Source: Brachynemurus nebulosus
Taxonomy: Eukaryota; Arthropoda; Insecta; Neuroptera; Myrmeleontidae
Assembly: GCA_035578155.1 (NCBI GenBank)
Contig: JAPWDM010000005.1
Location: 43,124,865-43,188,864, forward strand
DNA: 64,000 nt
Direction of reading: 5' to 3'
Shown piece by piece: positions 1-9,174 of this stretch. The notes beneath the pieces were generated by a model, which saw only the letters and a program-made list of their open reading frames with translations, was not told the origin of the DNA and made no database searches. Positions within the stretch are counted from its first letter, which is position 1. Every line of letters starts with the position of its first letter. The translations under genes and the position numbers were made by a program.

Positions 1-605
1 TTGACATAAAAACTAGGTGGTGAGGATGGTTTTGGTTAGGTTAGTTTAGTTAGTTTTGAGAATATATTTCGATTTTTGACAAAAAAAAATTGGTGGTTAG
101 GTTAGTTGTGTTAGTTTTGACAATATACTTAGATTTTTGACATAAAAACTAGGTGGTGAGGATGGTTTTGGTTAGGTTAGTTTAGTTAGTTTTGACAATA
201 TACTTAGATTTTTGACATAAAAAATAGATGGTTAGGTTAATTAAGTTAGATTTGACAAAATACTTATATTTTTGATATAAAAAAAGGTGGCGAGGATGGT
301 TTTGGTTAGGTTAGTTTAGTTAGTTTTGACAATATACTTCGATTTTTGACACAAAAAATAGGTGGTTTGGTTAGTTTAGTTCGTTTTGACAGTATACTTG
401 AATTTACGATATAAAAACTTGGTGGTGAGGATGGTTTTGGTTAGGTTAGTTTAGTTATACTTAACTAAAGTTAGTAGTTAGGTTAGTTTAGTTAGGTTAG
501 TTTAGTTTGTGTCAAATATACTTCGATTTTTGACACAAAAAATAGATGGTTTGGTTAGTTTAGTAAGTTTTGACAGTATATTTGAATTTTTGATATAAAA
601 TCTAG
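1..605. repeat. TTAGG-like satellite array, end of the U0 block
   Basis: Tandem AT-rich repeat built from 75-mers and 60-mers. The 75-mer is a 60-mer plus a 15-bp stretch containing gaggatggttttgg. Each monomer carries ggttaggttag, gttttgacaatatactt and a ttttgacaYaaaaa segment. Bases 1-605 match the last 605 bp of the U1 satellite (offset 18804), so the window starts inside the block. The array ends at tctag. There is no plausible coding. Confidence 0.95.
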
Positions 606-1172
606 TCTACTTGCACTTGACCACTTTGTAATAATCATTATCGTATATTACGCAATTTATGTCGAACTAATTTTTTAACTTAAATAAAATTTAAAAAAAC
701 AGAAAAAATATATTATTAATAATTTTATGACTCTTATTTTAATATTAAATTAAAGTAAGAGATTTATTTCTTCTTTAATTTTATAATGTGAAAAATTATA
801 TAATGATAAAAATTTTAAGTGTTTCTCATATATAATTATGTAAAAACATACTAAGTAGTTAATAATTTATAGAAAATTATGCTATGCTGATTAAGAGTAT
901 AGGTATATAAATTTTAGGAACGAAAAATACTACTATTGATAGTTTTCGATGATTTGAATTTTTTAAATTTTTACTAAATAATTCAATTTTTTATTGCTTA
1001 TTATCTAAAATTTACTACTTGGTGGGTTATGTAAGACAAATTAGAAAAAAAAAAAATCTAAAAATCAAAAAAAGAAGAAAAAAATTGATTAAATACTTTA
1101 TTAGACGGCCACCCATCCACGTCTTGGATGTTGATGATGTTGCTTGACATTTACATAAAGAAAAAATTATAG
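606..1172. other. AT-rich spacer between satellite and element A
   Basis: No gene seen. The first about 60 bp (gtctacttgcacttgacc and following) are clearly similar to the spacer between the 5S gene and the H4 3' end (from 8114). An isolated actcttatt, the antisense of the histone downstream element, occurs near 734 without a stem-loop beside it. A 5S-derived relic lies at 1106-1148. The rest is A/T-rich with short homopolymers. Confidence 0.7.
1106..1148 (-). pseudogene. 5S rRNA-derived relic (A-box to C-box region)
   Basis: Read on the minus strand this contains gtcaagcaa, then 22 nt, then gatgggtggccg. The real 5S genes of the array contain gtcaagcaa, exactly 22 nt, then gatgggtgaccg. Matching sequence at both ends with identical spacing points to descent from a 5S gene rather than chance. 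The 5' third and the 3' end of 5S are not recognisable, so it is a relic or part of a 5S-derived SINE, not a functional 5S gene. It recurs in every spacer of the array. Confidence 0.6.
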
Positions 1173-1688
1173 TAAGTAAGTAAGTAAAAGAATTTTTATT
1201 AAAATTTCAAATAAATACATTTACATGAAGTATATGTTACAATTATATGTACAGTACAGATCTTAATTTAACAAGTAAAATAATCACATGCACCCCCATA
1301 CATTGTACCCCTTTTTTACCCATGTATTACAGAAAATTTTTATTTTTCAGGGTTTGTGGCTTTTGCCGTCATCCCTATTTTTCGTTAGTATTGGATTCTT
1401 AAACTAATTAATTTATTGTTTTTCGTGTCTTTTTGGATTTAATTTTCTTTGTTGTGATAGTGAATGTAGGAAAACAATTGATAAAAAACCTACTTATCTA
1501 TCTTATTTTTATTTTTTCATATTTTATCTATTTCTATTCACTATATACACTATTTACACGGTTATTTACACGATTATTTACACTATTTACATGCGGTTCT
1601 GTAAATATTTTAAATTTTTTTTTTTTTTTTTTTTTTTTTTGTTTTTTACCAATTTGGCTTGTTCTGATTCAGTTGATATAGCTTAGTT

Positions 1689-4325
1689 TTAATTATTTGT
1701 TCTTGTTTGTCTGTTTTCAAAAGTTTGTGTCATTTTTTGTATGTATTCGTCTATTGTCAGTATGTTTGCGTCCCTGTGAAGGTCCCTTATTCTTGTGTAT
1801 CTGTCTGCGTTGAGTATGAGTCGTAGTATTTTATTTTGTAGTCTTTGTAATTTTATTTTGTTGGTTTTTGATGCACTTTTCCAAACAGGGGCGGCGTAGG
1901 TTATTACCGGTCTAATGATTGATGTGTATAGGAGTCTTTTGTTGTGTGTTGTTAGTTTACTGTTGGCATTTAAGAGCGGGTACAGTTGTCGTAGAACACT
2001 GTTCCCTTTTTGTAATGCCATATCAATTTGTTGCTTATAATGAAGTTTTGTATCCAATTGGACCCCAAGATATTTTACAACTGTTTTGTCTGTTATTTTG
2101 CTTTCATTTACTTGTAGTTTAGTAAATACTTTTGTGTCTCGTATTTTTCTTTTAAATATTATGTGTTCAGTTTTCTGGTTGTTAATTTGTATTTTCCAGT
2201 TTTTTGCATATTTACACACTTCATCAACATGTATCTGCGTTTGCTTCGTGGCTACCTGGGCACTAAACGAGTGCGCGTATAACGCAGTATCGTCCGCGTA
2301 GATAGCCAGTTTTGTTTTTTCGAATTTAGGGATATCGTTGATGAAGTATGTAAACATACTTGGACCCAGGACTGATCCTTGGGGTACACCGGCCTTTGGA
2401 GTTCTAGTTTTGGATAATTTGTTATTGATTTTTATTTGGAATTTTCTGTTATTTAAATAGTTTTTAATTAGTTTTATTATATTGGTTGGGAATCCATATT
2501 TGATCAATTTGTAGATTAGTCCGTCAGTCCATACAGTGTCAAATGCTTTTTCGATGTCCAGTAGTACCATTGAGGTAACATTGTGTTTTTGGAAATTTTC
2601 TTTTATGTCTTTAGTCAGTCTGTTAACTTGCATGGTTGTGTCATGTTTTGGTCTAAATCCGTATTGTTCGTCTATTATTATTTTGTTTTTGTTACTATAG
2701 TCATTTATTCTTTTGAGTATGATTTTTTCTGTGATTTTTGATAAGGTATTTAGTAAGCTTATTGGTCTGTAGTTTATTGGTTTTGTAATGTCTTTTCCTG
2801 GTTTCGGTATCGGAATTATTGTGGCGTGTTTCCACTGACTGGGGAAGTGTCCAGTTAGCAGTATTGCATTGATTATGTGCATCAGTTGCACTATTGCTTT
2901 TTTTGGTAAGTTTTTGAGTAGTTTATTGTCAATGTCGTCTGGTCCAGGGGCTTTATTATTGGGTAATTTTTTGATTATTTCTTTTATTTCTTTTGGTGTT
3001 GTTTTTAGTTTTTGTCTTTCCTTGTCTGTAAGTCGGTGGTTTTTTACTCTATCTTCAAAATAGTTTTTAACGGTGTCAGTCACTTGCTTTTCGATGTTTG
3101 ATTGTTTTTGATTTGTCTGTATTTCTGCTAAAGTGTCAGCTATTATTTCAGTTTTTTCTTTGTCTGTGAAGTACGTCTTGTTATTATGCGTCAAGGTGGG
3201 GATTTGTTTCCGAGTTGATCTCAGTGACTTGGATATTCTCCATAGGGAGTTATCCTGGGCACTGAGGCCCTCTAAAAGATCTCCCCACTGTTTATTTAAG
3301 TCCTCCTTTATTGCTGTTTTTATTAATGAGTTGAGTCTGTTTACTGTTGTTTTAAATTGTCGGTCTCCAGTTCTTTGGTATAGTTTTTTGTTCGTGTTTC
3401 TCAGTTTTATAAGTTTTTTTGTGTCGTCTGATATTTTATCTGTTTTAGTCTTTATAGTGATTTTTTCACTGTTCTCTTTTTTAGTCTTTATGATGGCGTC
3501 AGTTAGTAATTTTGTTTCGTGGTCTATATTGTCAGTGGTGATATTTTTGTTTATTTTTATTCTTTCGTTTAATTTTTGCCTGTAGGTTGCCCAGTCAGTG
3601 TTTTTGTATGAGGTTTTGGTGATTTTAGTGTTTTCTGTTTGGCGTTGTGTTATTGTGCATATTATAGGATTGTGATCTGAACACAATTCCGATACAGAAA
3701 CTGGTTGAGTTACGTCGTTTACGTTCTTATTTAGTATTAGGTCGATGTATGTCGGTGTGCCGTTATTTTCCGGGTAGTGCGTTGGTTCTTCTGTGCTCAG
3801 TAATGTTACGTTGTTGTCCATTATGTACTGGTGTAGAGTCTGTCCGTTTTTGTTGTTGAGGTGATTTTTCCATGACCTATGTCTGGAGTTTAGGTCCCCA
3901 ACCATTATAATATTGCTACCAATATTAAAAAGTGTATTTAGTTCTTGTTCAGAGAATTGATGAGATGGATGGTTGTAGGCTGCAATTAAGTGTGTGCGTT
4001 GATTGATTTTTATGGTGATGTTTTCAATGTGTTGTGGTGTGTTTTGTATAAGCTGGTATTTGATATTATTTTTTATGATTATTGCTACGCCGCCACTGTG
4101 AGCAGTGTTATCTTGTCTAATGATTTCATAATTACGTAATTTAGTTTTAATGTCGTTAGTTAGTTTAGTCTCGTTGAGGGTCATTATGTCTATTTTATGT
4201 TCATTGATAAATTGTTTTAGGTCAGAGAATTTTGATCTCAGCCCGTTACAATTCCAATGTGCGAGTTTAATTAACATCGTTGAAATTATTTTGGCAAAAG
4301 TAGAAAAATGTAACAAATTTTTCAT
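1689..4325 (-). CDS. Element A ORF2: AP-like endonuclease and reverse transcriptase
   Basis: An 878-aa polyprotein needed for target-primed reverse transcription. N-terminal endonuclease/exonuclease/phosphatase domain: WNCNGL at about 24, catalytic Glu52 in LNETKL, GDLN at 143-146, SDHNP at 216-220. Central reverse transcriptase: NKAPGPDD, NYRPISLL, the LDIEKAFD catalytic Asp motif, GVPQGSVLGP and YADD at 676-679. There is no RNase H domain. The first ATG is at 4325. A second in-frame ATG at 4277 (codon 17) lies just before the endonuclease domain and 9 nt upstream of the ORF1 stop, so it could be the real start through termination-reinitiation. The frame is uninterrupted. The product would act as a ribonucleoprotein with ORF1 protein. 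Family assignment is secure at jockey-like level; the clade needs a tree. Confidence 0.9.
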   Translation of the reverse strand: MKNLLHFSTFAKIISTMLIKLAHWNCNGLRSKFSDLKQFINEHKIDIMTLNETKLTNDIKTKLRNYEIIRQDNTAHSGGVAIIIKNNIKYQLIQNTPQHIENITIKINQRTHLIAAYNHPSHQFSEQELNTLFNIGSNIIMVGDLNSRHRSWKNHLNNKNGQTLHQYIMDNNVTLLSTEEPTHYPENNGTPTYIDLILNKNVNDVTQPVSVSELCSDHNPIICTITQRQTENTKITKTSYKNTDWATYRQKLNERIKINKNITTDNIDHETKLLTDAIIKTKKENSEKITIKTKTDKISDDTKKLIKLRNTNKKLYQRTGDRQFKTTVNRLNSLIKTAIKEDLNKQWGDLLEGLSAQDNSLWRISKSLRSTRKQIPTLTHNNKTYFTDKEKTEIIADTLAEIQTNQKQSNIEKQVTDTVKNYFEDRVKNHRLTDKERQKLKTTPKEIKEIIKKLPNNKAPGPDDIDNKLLKNLPKKAIVQLMHIINAILLTGHFPSQWKHATIIPIPKPGKDITKPINYRPISLLNTLSKITEKIILKRINDYSNKNKIIIDEQYGFRPKHDTTMQVNRLTKDIKENFQKHNVTSMVLLDIEKAFDTVWTDGLIYKLIKYGFPTNIIKLIKNYLNNRKFQIKINNKLSKTRTPKAGVPQGSVLGPSMFTYFINDIPKFEKTKLAIYADDTALYAHSFSAQVATKQTQIHVDEVCKYAKNWKIQINNQKTEHIIFKRKIRDTKVFTKLQVNESKITDKTVVKYLGVQLDTKLHYKQQIDMALQKGNSVLRQLYPLLNANSKLTTHNKRLLYTSIIRPVITYAAPVWKSASKTNKIKLQRLQNKILRLILNADRYTRIRDLHRDANILTIDEYIQKMTQTFENRQTRTNN

Positions 4326-5717
4326 ATTCTGTTACACAGTTTCTAAGTTGCCTGTTTAATTCTGTGATTAATGTTGTCATTTTGTTTAAGTCGACTAAGC
4401 TATTCAATTGCTTCATCTCACTTACCAAATTGTTGAAATTGTTTAGCATAGTTGGTTGTGGTGTTTGTTGTGTTGTTGCTTCTGGGGCTGCAGATGGTTG
4501 GTGGGACGTTTGTTCCGCTATAAATCCTTGAGGTGGTCTTACTTGTTGAGTTTTAATTGATTGTTGAATTGTTGAGGTACTGGGGAGCTGCTGTTGTGAA
4601 CTCTGGTTTTTGGTCCAGGGATTTGTCGTAGGTAACGGTGCTGGGATATATTTTCTTATTTGTGTTTCTGTTTGTATTTTTTTATTTTGGAGCGTTTCAA
4701 TTCTTCTGATATATTCTGGGAAATCTACAGAGTTTGCCGGGTGCGGGCCTTTGCAGTTTCTGCAGGTAGCTGGGGTTTCAATTGTTTTTTTTGCAGTTTT
4801 TTGTCCAGTGGTTGTCAGCACATTTTAGGCAGGCTGGGTTCGCTCTGCAGTTGGATGTGGCATGACCCCACATTTGACATCTGTGGCACTGGATTATCTC
4901 ACGTCCATTTCTATACCTTGTCCAGTTTATTTTAGTTCGGTAGACATACTGGCAGTTTTGATTCAGAAATTTAACTGTGATAGTATTGTCAGTTGTCACC
5001 ATGTATAATGGCGATTTTGTATTTTTTAATTTGTATATTTTGTCAATTTTGATTTGGTATAATGTTTCTATATCCTCCTTTATTTCATCGACGTCTATTT
5101 CCGCCTGCAGTCCATGAAGGACGAACGCATGCGATTTTTCATTTTTAGGTGTATACGTGTGGAATTCAAATTTTTTGTGTTCCATCGTGTCCACACACTT
5201 TCGATAGTCTTCATCATTTTTTAAGTATAAGTTTGTATGGTTGTTGACATATTTGAGGTGGTATCCATCTTTTGTGAAATTTTGGTCGAGTGGCCACGAA
5301 ATCTTTGTGGTTTGTTATTTTGTAGTGGAAGACGATCGGTGGAGGTTTTGACTTCTTTTGTGTCTTGTCACCAGTTTTCATTGTTTCAGTTTCCATTGAT
5401 TCTTGTACTTCTTCTTCATCAGAAGATAGAGGTTCAAATCTGTTTGATGTTGTAACTGGAGGGGAATTTACTGTTTTTGACTTCTTTGGAGGAGCCAGAT
5501 CCTCATTTCCAGTGTTTTTAGTACGCTTGTACTCGACCTTTTTAAATAAGCTTTCGATTTTATCCATATTTTGGACGGAACAATTATTACTTATTACACT
5601 AATATCGCTAATGTTTTTTAAAATGTCATTTTTGATGTATGTTTGCGTCACATTTAAAGCACTAGATGAACAGGCACTTTGTATTTTATTCTCATTACTG
5701 TTCTTTTTTGTTTTCAT
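4267..5717 (-). pseudogene. Element A ORF1 (gag-like, zinc knuckles), broken
   Basis: ORF1 of jockey-like elements encodes an RNA-binding protein that packages the transcript. Start chosen at the first ATG (5717). Visible parts: a Ser/Asn-rich N-terminus, a PRE_C2HC-like segment (VLHGLQAEIDVDEI), then CX2CX4HX4C and CX2CX3HX4C knuckles. The third knuckle and Gln/Pro-rich tail are in another frame. Three faults: a 2-bp deletion near 5288 relative to copy 2; an A8 run at 4785-4792 after which the frame ends in this copy as in copy 2; and Cys to Phe at the last ligand of knuckle three (SVDFPEY against SVDCPEY). This copy cannot make full ORF1 protein without frameshifting. Confidence 0.85.
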
Positions 5718-5957
5718 TAATCTAAATAAATACAATAATAACCGATTTTTTGTCCATTTCACTTACGGGATTGCACTAAAATTATATTGTTCGTACTAGG
5801 TAAGTTTATTCACTGTTTTATATTAATATTGCTCACAGTAGGATTAAATTGTTCGCTGTAGGCAATTTATACTTACACTTCACTTTCATGAATAACTTGC
5901 AATTGTAGCACGCACTACACAGAAACACGTCTGCTCGTCACCGCTGCTACGTTAGGA

Positions 5958-5959
<2 letters not shown>

Positions 5960-6003
<44 letters not shown>
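5960..6003. repeat. 44-nt poly(A) run at the 5' junction of element A
   Basis: Homopolymer of A on the plus strand, so poly(T) at the element's 5' end. The target site itself contains A6 (gaaaaaattatag), so this is best read as the right-hand target duplication with an expanded A run rather than a 3' tail. Copy 2 has 45 A. Confidence 0.75.
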
Positions 6004-6005
<2 letters not shown>

Positions 6006-6356
6006 ATTATAGTGTAAAATAAACATTGCCATCACCGGGCCCACTACACTATACCTTAATTGATAAATAAGAACAATATGGTCCACATTCATTTGGTTAC
6101 ACACTAAATAAAATTTAACCGTTTTTTAATATAGTAAAATAAAATAATTGGATAGTTTGGTTACACACTAAAATAATATAATACATTATAAATAATAGTA
6201 GGTATAGTAAATTACAAAAAAAAAAAAATTAAAACGACTTTTAGGAAGATTTTTATATTTATTAAAAAATTTTCTAATGCGAGAATAAAATAAAATATTT
6301 TATTTAGAAATTTAAAAAAAAAAAAATTAATATAAATTGTGTAATAAATATTAAAT
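6004..6356. other. AT-rich spacer downstream of H2B
   Basis: No gene seen. It starts with a 9-bp inverted repeat tatagtgta (6008-6016) / tacactata (6045-6053) around a ggg/ccc-containing loop. The left arm is cut by element A insertion in this unit. The remainder is short A runs and AT-rich DNA up to the H2B downstream element. Confidence 0.6.
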
Positions 6357-6400
6357 ACTCTTATTTAAATTATTTTGTGGTTCTCATAATATTGAGAACC
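6357..6400 (-). terminator. H2B mRNA 3' stem-loop and histone downstream element
   Basis: On the minus strand ggttctca pairs with tgagaacc (6379-6400, 8-bp stem, 6-nt loop), 68 nt after the H2B stop. AATAAGAGT (6357-6365) follows after 13 nt. This is the layout of replication-dependent histone pre-mRNA: a stem-loop for SLBP and a purine-rich element for U7 snRNP. The stem is longer than the canonical 6-bp/4-nt form. Confidence 0.85.
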
Positions 6401-6468
6401 GTTTTTAAAGATGTTAAAAACGTCGTAAAATAAAATCGGCGATTATGATGAGATTGAATTTCGTTTAT

Positions 6469-6840
6469 TTATTTTGAACTTGTATATTTTGTAACAGCTT
6501 TAGTACCTTCACTAACGGCGTGTTTAGCTAATTCACCCGGTAATAATAAACGCACTGCAGTTTGAATTTCACGACTTGTAATTGTTGATCGTTTATTATA
6601 ATGTGCGAGACGAGATGCTTCAGCGGCAATACGTTCAAAAATATCATTCACAAAACTATTCATAATACTCATAGCTTTACTTGAAATACCAGTATCAGGA
6701 TGCACTTGTTTTAACACTTTATAAATGTAAATGGCATAACTTTCCTTCCTTTTACGTTTCTTCTTTTTATCACTTTTTGAAATATTTTTTTGAGCTTTTC
6801 CAGCTTTTTTTGCAGCTTTTCCACTTGTTTTTGGTGGCAT
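6469..6840 (-). CDS. H2B: Histone H2B (U1)
   Basis: 123-aa core histone that pairs with H2A in the nucleosome. The lysine-rich N-terminal tail (about 1-32) is followed by the histone fold ([59 protein letters not shown]) and the conserved C-terminal AVTKYTSSK with the ubiquitinated lysine. The ATG at 6840 gives the standard family start MPPKTSGK. It is intronless and divergent from H2A across a 462-bp promoter region, and ends in the histone stem-loop. All four H2B copies in the window encode identical protein, indicating concerted evolution and function. Confidence 0.98.
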   Translation of the reverse strand: MPPKTSGKAAKKAGKAQKNISKSDKKKKRKRKESYAIYIYKVLKQVHPDTGISSKAMSIMNSFVNDIFERIAAEASRLAHYNKRSTITSREIQTAVRLLLPGELAKHAVSEGTKAVTKYTSSK

Positions 6841-7302
6841 TTTATTTTATAAAAATCGACACAATAATAAAAACAACAACACAATAAAAAAAGTTTTTCC
6901 ACAAAGTAATACAATACAATGTCACCACACACAATAATTTCACCAAAGGAGAAAAATAACAACACAACACAAAATATAACTATTTCGTAGAAACTATACA
7001 ATTTCGTACAAATAGTAAACTATTTTGTAATTTGGGTCCGTTTGGGCGAAATGCCCCTGTTTATATATAAAATTATTGAAATATAATTTGTTCATATTAG
7101 GTATATATAAGATAAATTCCAATTGGTTACATATTCAAGTATAATGTGATTGGTTAAAATACGTTTTGCTGTAATATAAAACATTAGGGATATATAAATA
7201 GACAATATTGGCGCAATTTTCTATTGAAATTAAACAACATTTGCTAGTTGTGTTGTGTGTCGTGACTTGTGTTGTTATTTTTTTTAATAAAACTTTTTCA
7301 AT
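6841..7302. promoter_or_regulatory. H2B-H2A divergent promoter (U1, uninterrupted)
   Basis: Shared region between two ATGs. H2B TATA on the minus strand: TATATAAAC at 7059-7067. H2A TATA on the plus strand: TATAAATAG at 7193-7201, 110 nt before the H2A ATG. CCAAT-type motifs lie between them: ccaattgg at 7119-7126 and gattgg at 7149-7154. A gggcgaaatgccc inverted repeat lies between the H2B TATA box and gene; in U3 it is an element B insertion site. The only H2A-H2B promoter in the window that is complete on both sides and uninterrupted. Confidence 0.8.
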
Positions 7303-7677
7303 ATGTCTGGACGTGGTAAAGGTGGTAAAGTTAAAGGAAAGGCAAAATCTCGTTCAAGTCGAGCTGGATTACAATTTCCTGTTGGTAGAATTCATCGTTT
7401 ATTACGGAAAGGTAATTATGCAGAACGTGTTGGTGCCGGTGCCCCTGTGTATTTAGCTGCCGTAATGGAATATTTGGCTGCTGAAGTTTTGGAATTGGCT
7501 GGAAATGCTGCACGTGATAATAAGAAAACTCGTATAATTCCAAGACATTTACAATTGGCTATCCGTAATGACGAAGAATTAAATAAATTATTGTCGGGTG
7601 TTACAATTGCACAAGGTGGTGTATTGCCAAATATTCAAGCAGTGTTATTACCTAAAAAAACCGAAAAGAAGGCATAA
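7303..7677 (+). CDS. H2A: Histone H2A (U1)
   Basis: 124-aa core histone and dimer partner of H2B. Start [22 protein letters not shown]; the fold includes [36 protein letters not shown] and the acidic-patch region [37 protein letters not shown]. Short Lys-rich C-terminus without an SQ(E/D) phosphorylation motif, so it is canonical H2A and not H2A.X/H2Av. The ATG is 110 nt after TATAAATAG. It is intronless and its three copies are identical. Confidence 0.98.
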   Translation: MSGRGKGGKVKGKAKSRSSRAGLQFPVGRIHRLLRKGNYAERVGAGAPVYLAAVMEYLAAEVLELAGNAARDNKKTRIIPRHLQLAIRNDEELNKLLSGVTIAQGGVLPNIQAVLLPKKTEKKA

Positions 7678-7757
7678 ATTAATAGTGAATTTTAAAGGGG
7701 AAAAATATCCATCTTTATTTTTATGCATAATATCAAATTTTAACACAATCTAAAAAC

Positions 7758-7800
7758 GGTTCTTTTTAATAAAGAACCAACAAATTAATTTAATAAGAGT
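7758..7800 (+). terminator. H2A mRNA 3' stem-loop and downstream element
   Basis: ggttcttt / aaagaacc (7758-7778, 8-bp stem, 5-nt loop), then AATAAGAGT at 7792-7800 after 13 nt. Same architecture as the other histone genes of the unit. Confidence 0.87.
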
Positions 7801-7839
7801 AATATATCTACATAATAATTTATTGAGTTATTAAATAAA

Positions 7840-7856
7840 ATACCTAGCCTAGGTAT
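7840..7856. repeat. Short perfect inverted repeat between H2A and 5S
   Basis: atacctag c ctaggtat: 8-bp arms around a single C. Conserved at the same place in U2 (31374-31390) and U3 (43335-43351). Function unknown. Confidence 0.5.
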
Positions 7857-7908
7857 CTACATATATAATTTTATGTTTTTTTATTAAGAATTTCGCAAAA
7901 ATTTTATC

Positions 7909-8026
7909 GGCAACGGCCATACCATGTTGAATATACCAGTTCTTGTCTGATCACTGAAGTCAAGCAAAATCGGGCGCGGTTAGTACTTAGATGGGTGACC
8001 GCTTGGGAACACCGCGTGCTGTTGCC
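7909..8026 (+). rRNA. 5S ribosomal RNA (U1)
   Basis: 118-nt Pol III gene. The ends ggcaac and gttgcc pair as helix I. The internal control region is intact: A-box-like gtcaagcaaaatcgggc, intermediate element, and C box gatgggtgaccgcttgggaa. An 8-T terminator follows at 8033-8040. The sequence fits arthropod 5S throughout (ccatacca, ggttagtacttagatggg, accgcgtg). It lies between the converging 3' ends of H2A and H4. Linkage of 5S to histone repeats is known in some invertebrates. Exact ends may differ by 1-2 nt. Confidence 0.95.
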
Positions 8027-8343
8027 ATATAGTTTTTTTTACAATTTCTTTCTTTTCTTATAGAATTTTTTTTGTTCTAATCCACAAAATTCTTGTAGAT
8101 TTTAAATGTTGAGCGGTCTACTTGCACTTGACCTTGACTTTATATAATAATCAGTATCAAACATTACTTAATTTAATAGGTAAAAGTGTATTGAAATAAA
8201 AATAAAAAGATAACAAAATAATAATATAATCATAATATTATTAACAATATTATGCGGCTAATTTTAAATTTAATACATTAAAGGGTACAGTCATTATATA
8301 TTTTATGTAATTTATAAATATTGTTATATAAGAATAAAAAAAA
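8027..8343. other. 5S-H4 spacer
   Basis: Holds the Pol III T8 terminator (8033-8040) and a segment from about 8114 (gtctacttgcacttgacc onward, about 60 bp) that is repeated with divergence in the spacer after each satellite block (606, 19410, 40589, 62488). The rest is AT-rich with no gene seen. Confidence 0.6.
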
Positions 8344-8388
8344 ACTCTTATTTAAGACCATTTTTGGCTTCTCAATAAAAGGGAAGCC
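8344..8388 (-). terminator. H4 mRNA 3' stem-loop and downstream element
   Basis: Minus-strand ggcttccc / gagaagcc (8366-8388) with one C-A mismatch in the stem; AATAAGAGT at 8344-8352, 13 nt beyond it. The stem-loop begins 60 nt after the H4 stop. Confidence 0.83.
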
Positions 8389-8448
8389 GTTATTAATATT
8401 ATAAAATTATTTCTTTTGATTGATAAAAATAATGAAATTTAATTATTT

Positions 8449-8772
<324 letters not shown>

Positions 8773-8840
8773 TTAATAAATTTTATTAAAAATTAATAAC
8801 ACACACACGAATGAAGGTTACACAAGCATATAAATATACT

Positions 8841-8850
8841 AAATTTTCGC
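8841..8850. repeat. Target-site duplication of element B, left (U1)
   Basis: aaattttcgc, repeated at 11965-11974 on the other side of the element. Confidence 0.85.
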
Positions 8851-9174
8851 GAAATACGAAATACGAAATATATTTTTTCTAAAAACGGTACAATATTTTA
8901 CAAAATTTTAATGTAATTATAATACTTCACTTAAATCTAGGTACCTACAACTAGTGCTTAACCCTAACCTAACATGTACAATCTAAGTAATACAATACAT
9001 GAAAAATACTTAATTATTAATGACTCTATACAAAGGAAAATTTTCAAAAAACCTTTAAACATGAATAATTAAAAATAAAATAAAACTTAACCTAAACACA
9101 CTTACGCACACACTTTCTCTTCACTTACTCCGTCCGCACGTACACATTTGACCGCCCCCCGGGGCCGAGGGCAG

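Larger units (their letters stand above)
1173..6005 (-). mobile_element. Element A, copy 1: jockey-like non-LTR retrotransposon
   Basis: About 4.83 kb, transcribed on the minus strand: 5' end near 5959, ORF1, overlapping ORF2, about 0.5 kb 3' UTR, and a (TTAC)n tail at 1173-1186 in place of poly(A). The empty site is visible in the U2/U3 spacer (around 41150). Flanks here are aaaaaattatag on the left and a 44-nt A run plus ttattatag on the right, giving a target duplication of at least attatag and probably the 12-bp aaaaaattatag with an expanded A run. The element lacks LTRs and an RNase H domain. This copy has a broken ORF1 but an intact ORF2. Confidence 0.92.

Noticed and set aside
1..605. 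True telomere or telomeric fusion because of ggttaggttag
   Set aside because: TTAGG-like motifs occur once or twice per 60-75 bp monomer, never as pure tandem TTAGG, and the array is interspersed with histone genes.
1433..1681. Open frame with a hydrophobic, Phe-rich translation in the element A 3' UTR
   Set aside because: Arises from poly(T) and AT-rich DNA antisense to the element; no family resemblance and differs in length between copies only by homopolymer.
5960..6003. Poly(A) tail marking the 3' end of a plus-strand element
   Set aside because: The ORFs run on the minus strand, so this is the 5' side; the 3' end carries (TTAC)n.
8828..8838. catataaatat as the H4 TATA box
   Set aside because: TATAAATA here is on the plus strand, pointing away from H4. 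The minus-strand TATAAATAG beyond element B is 110 nt from the H4 ATG once the insertion is discounted, matching H2A.
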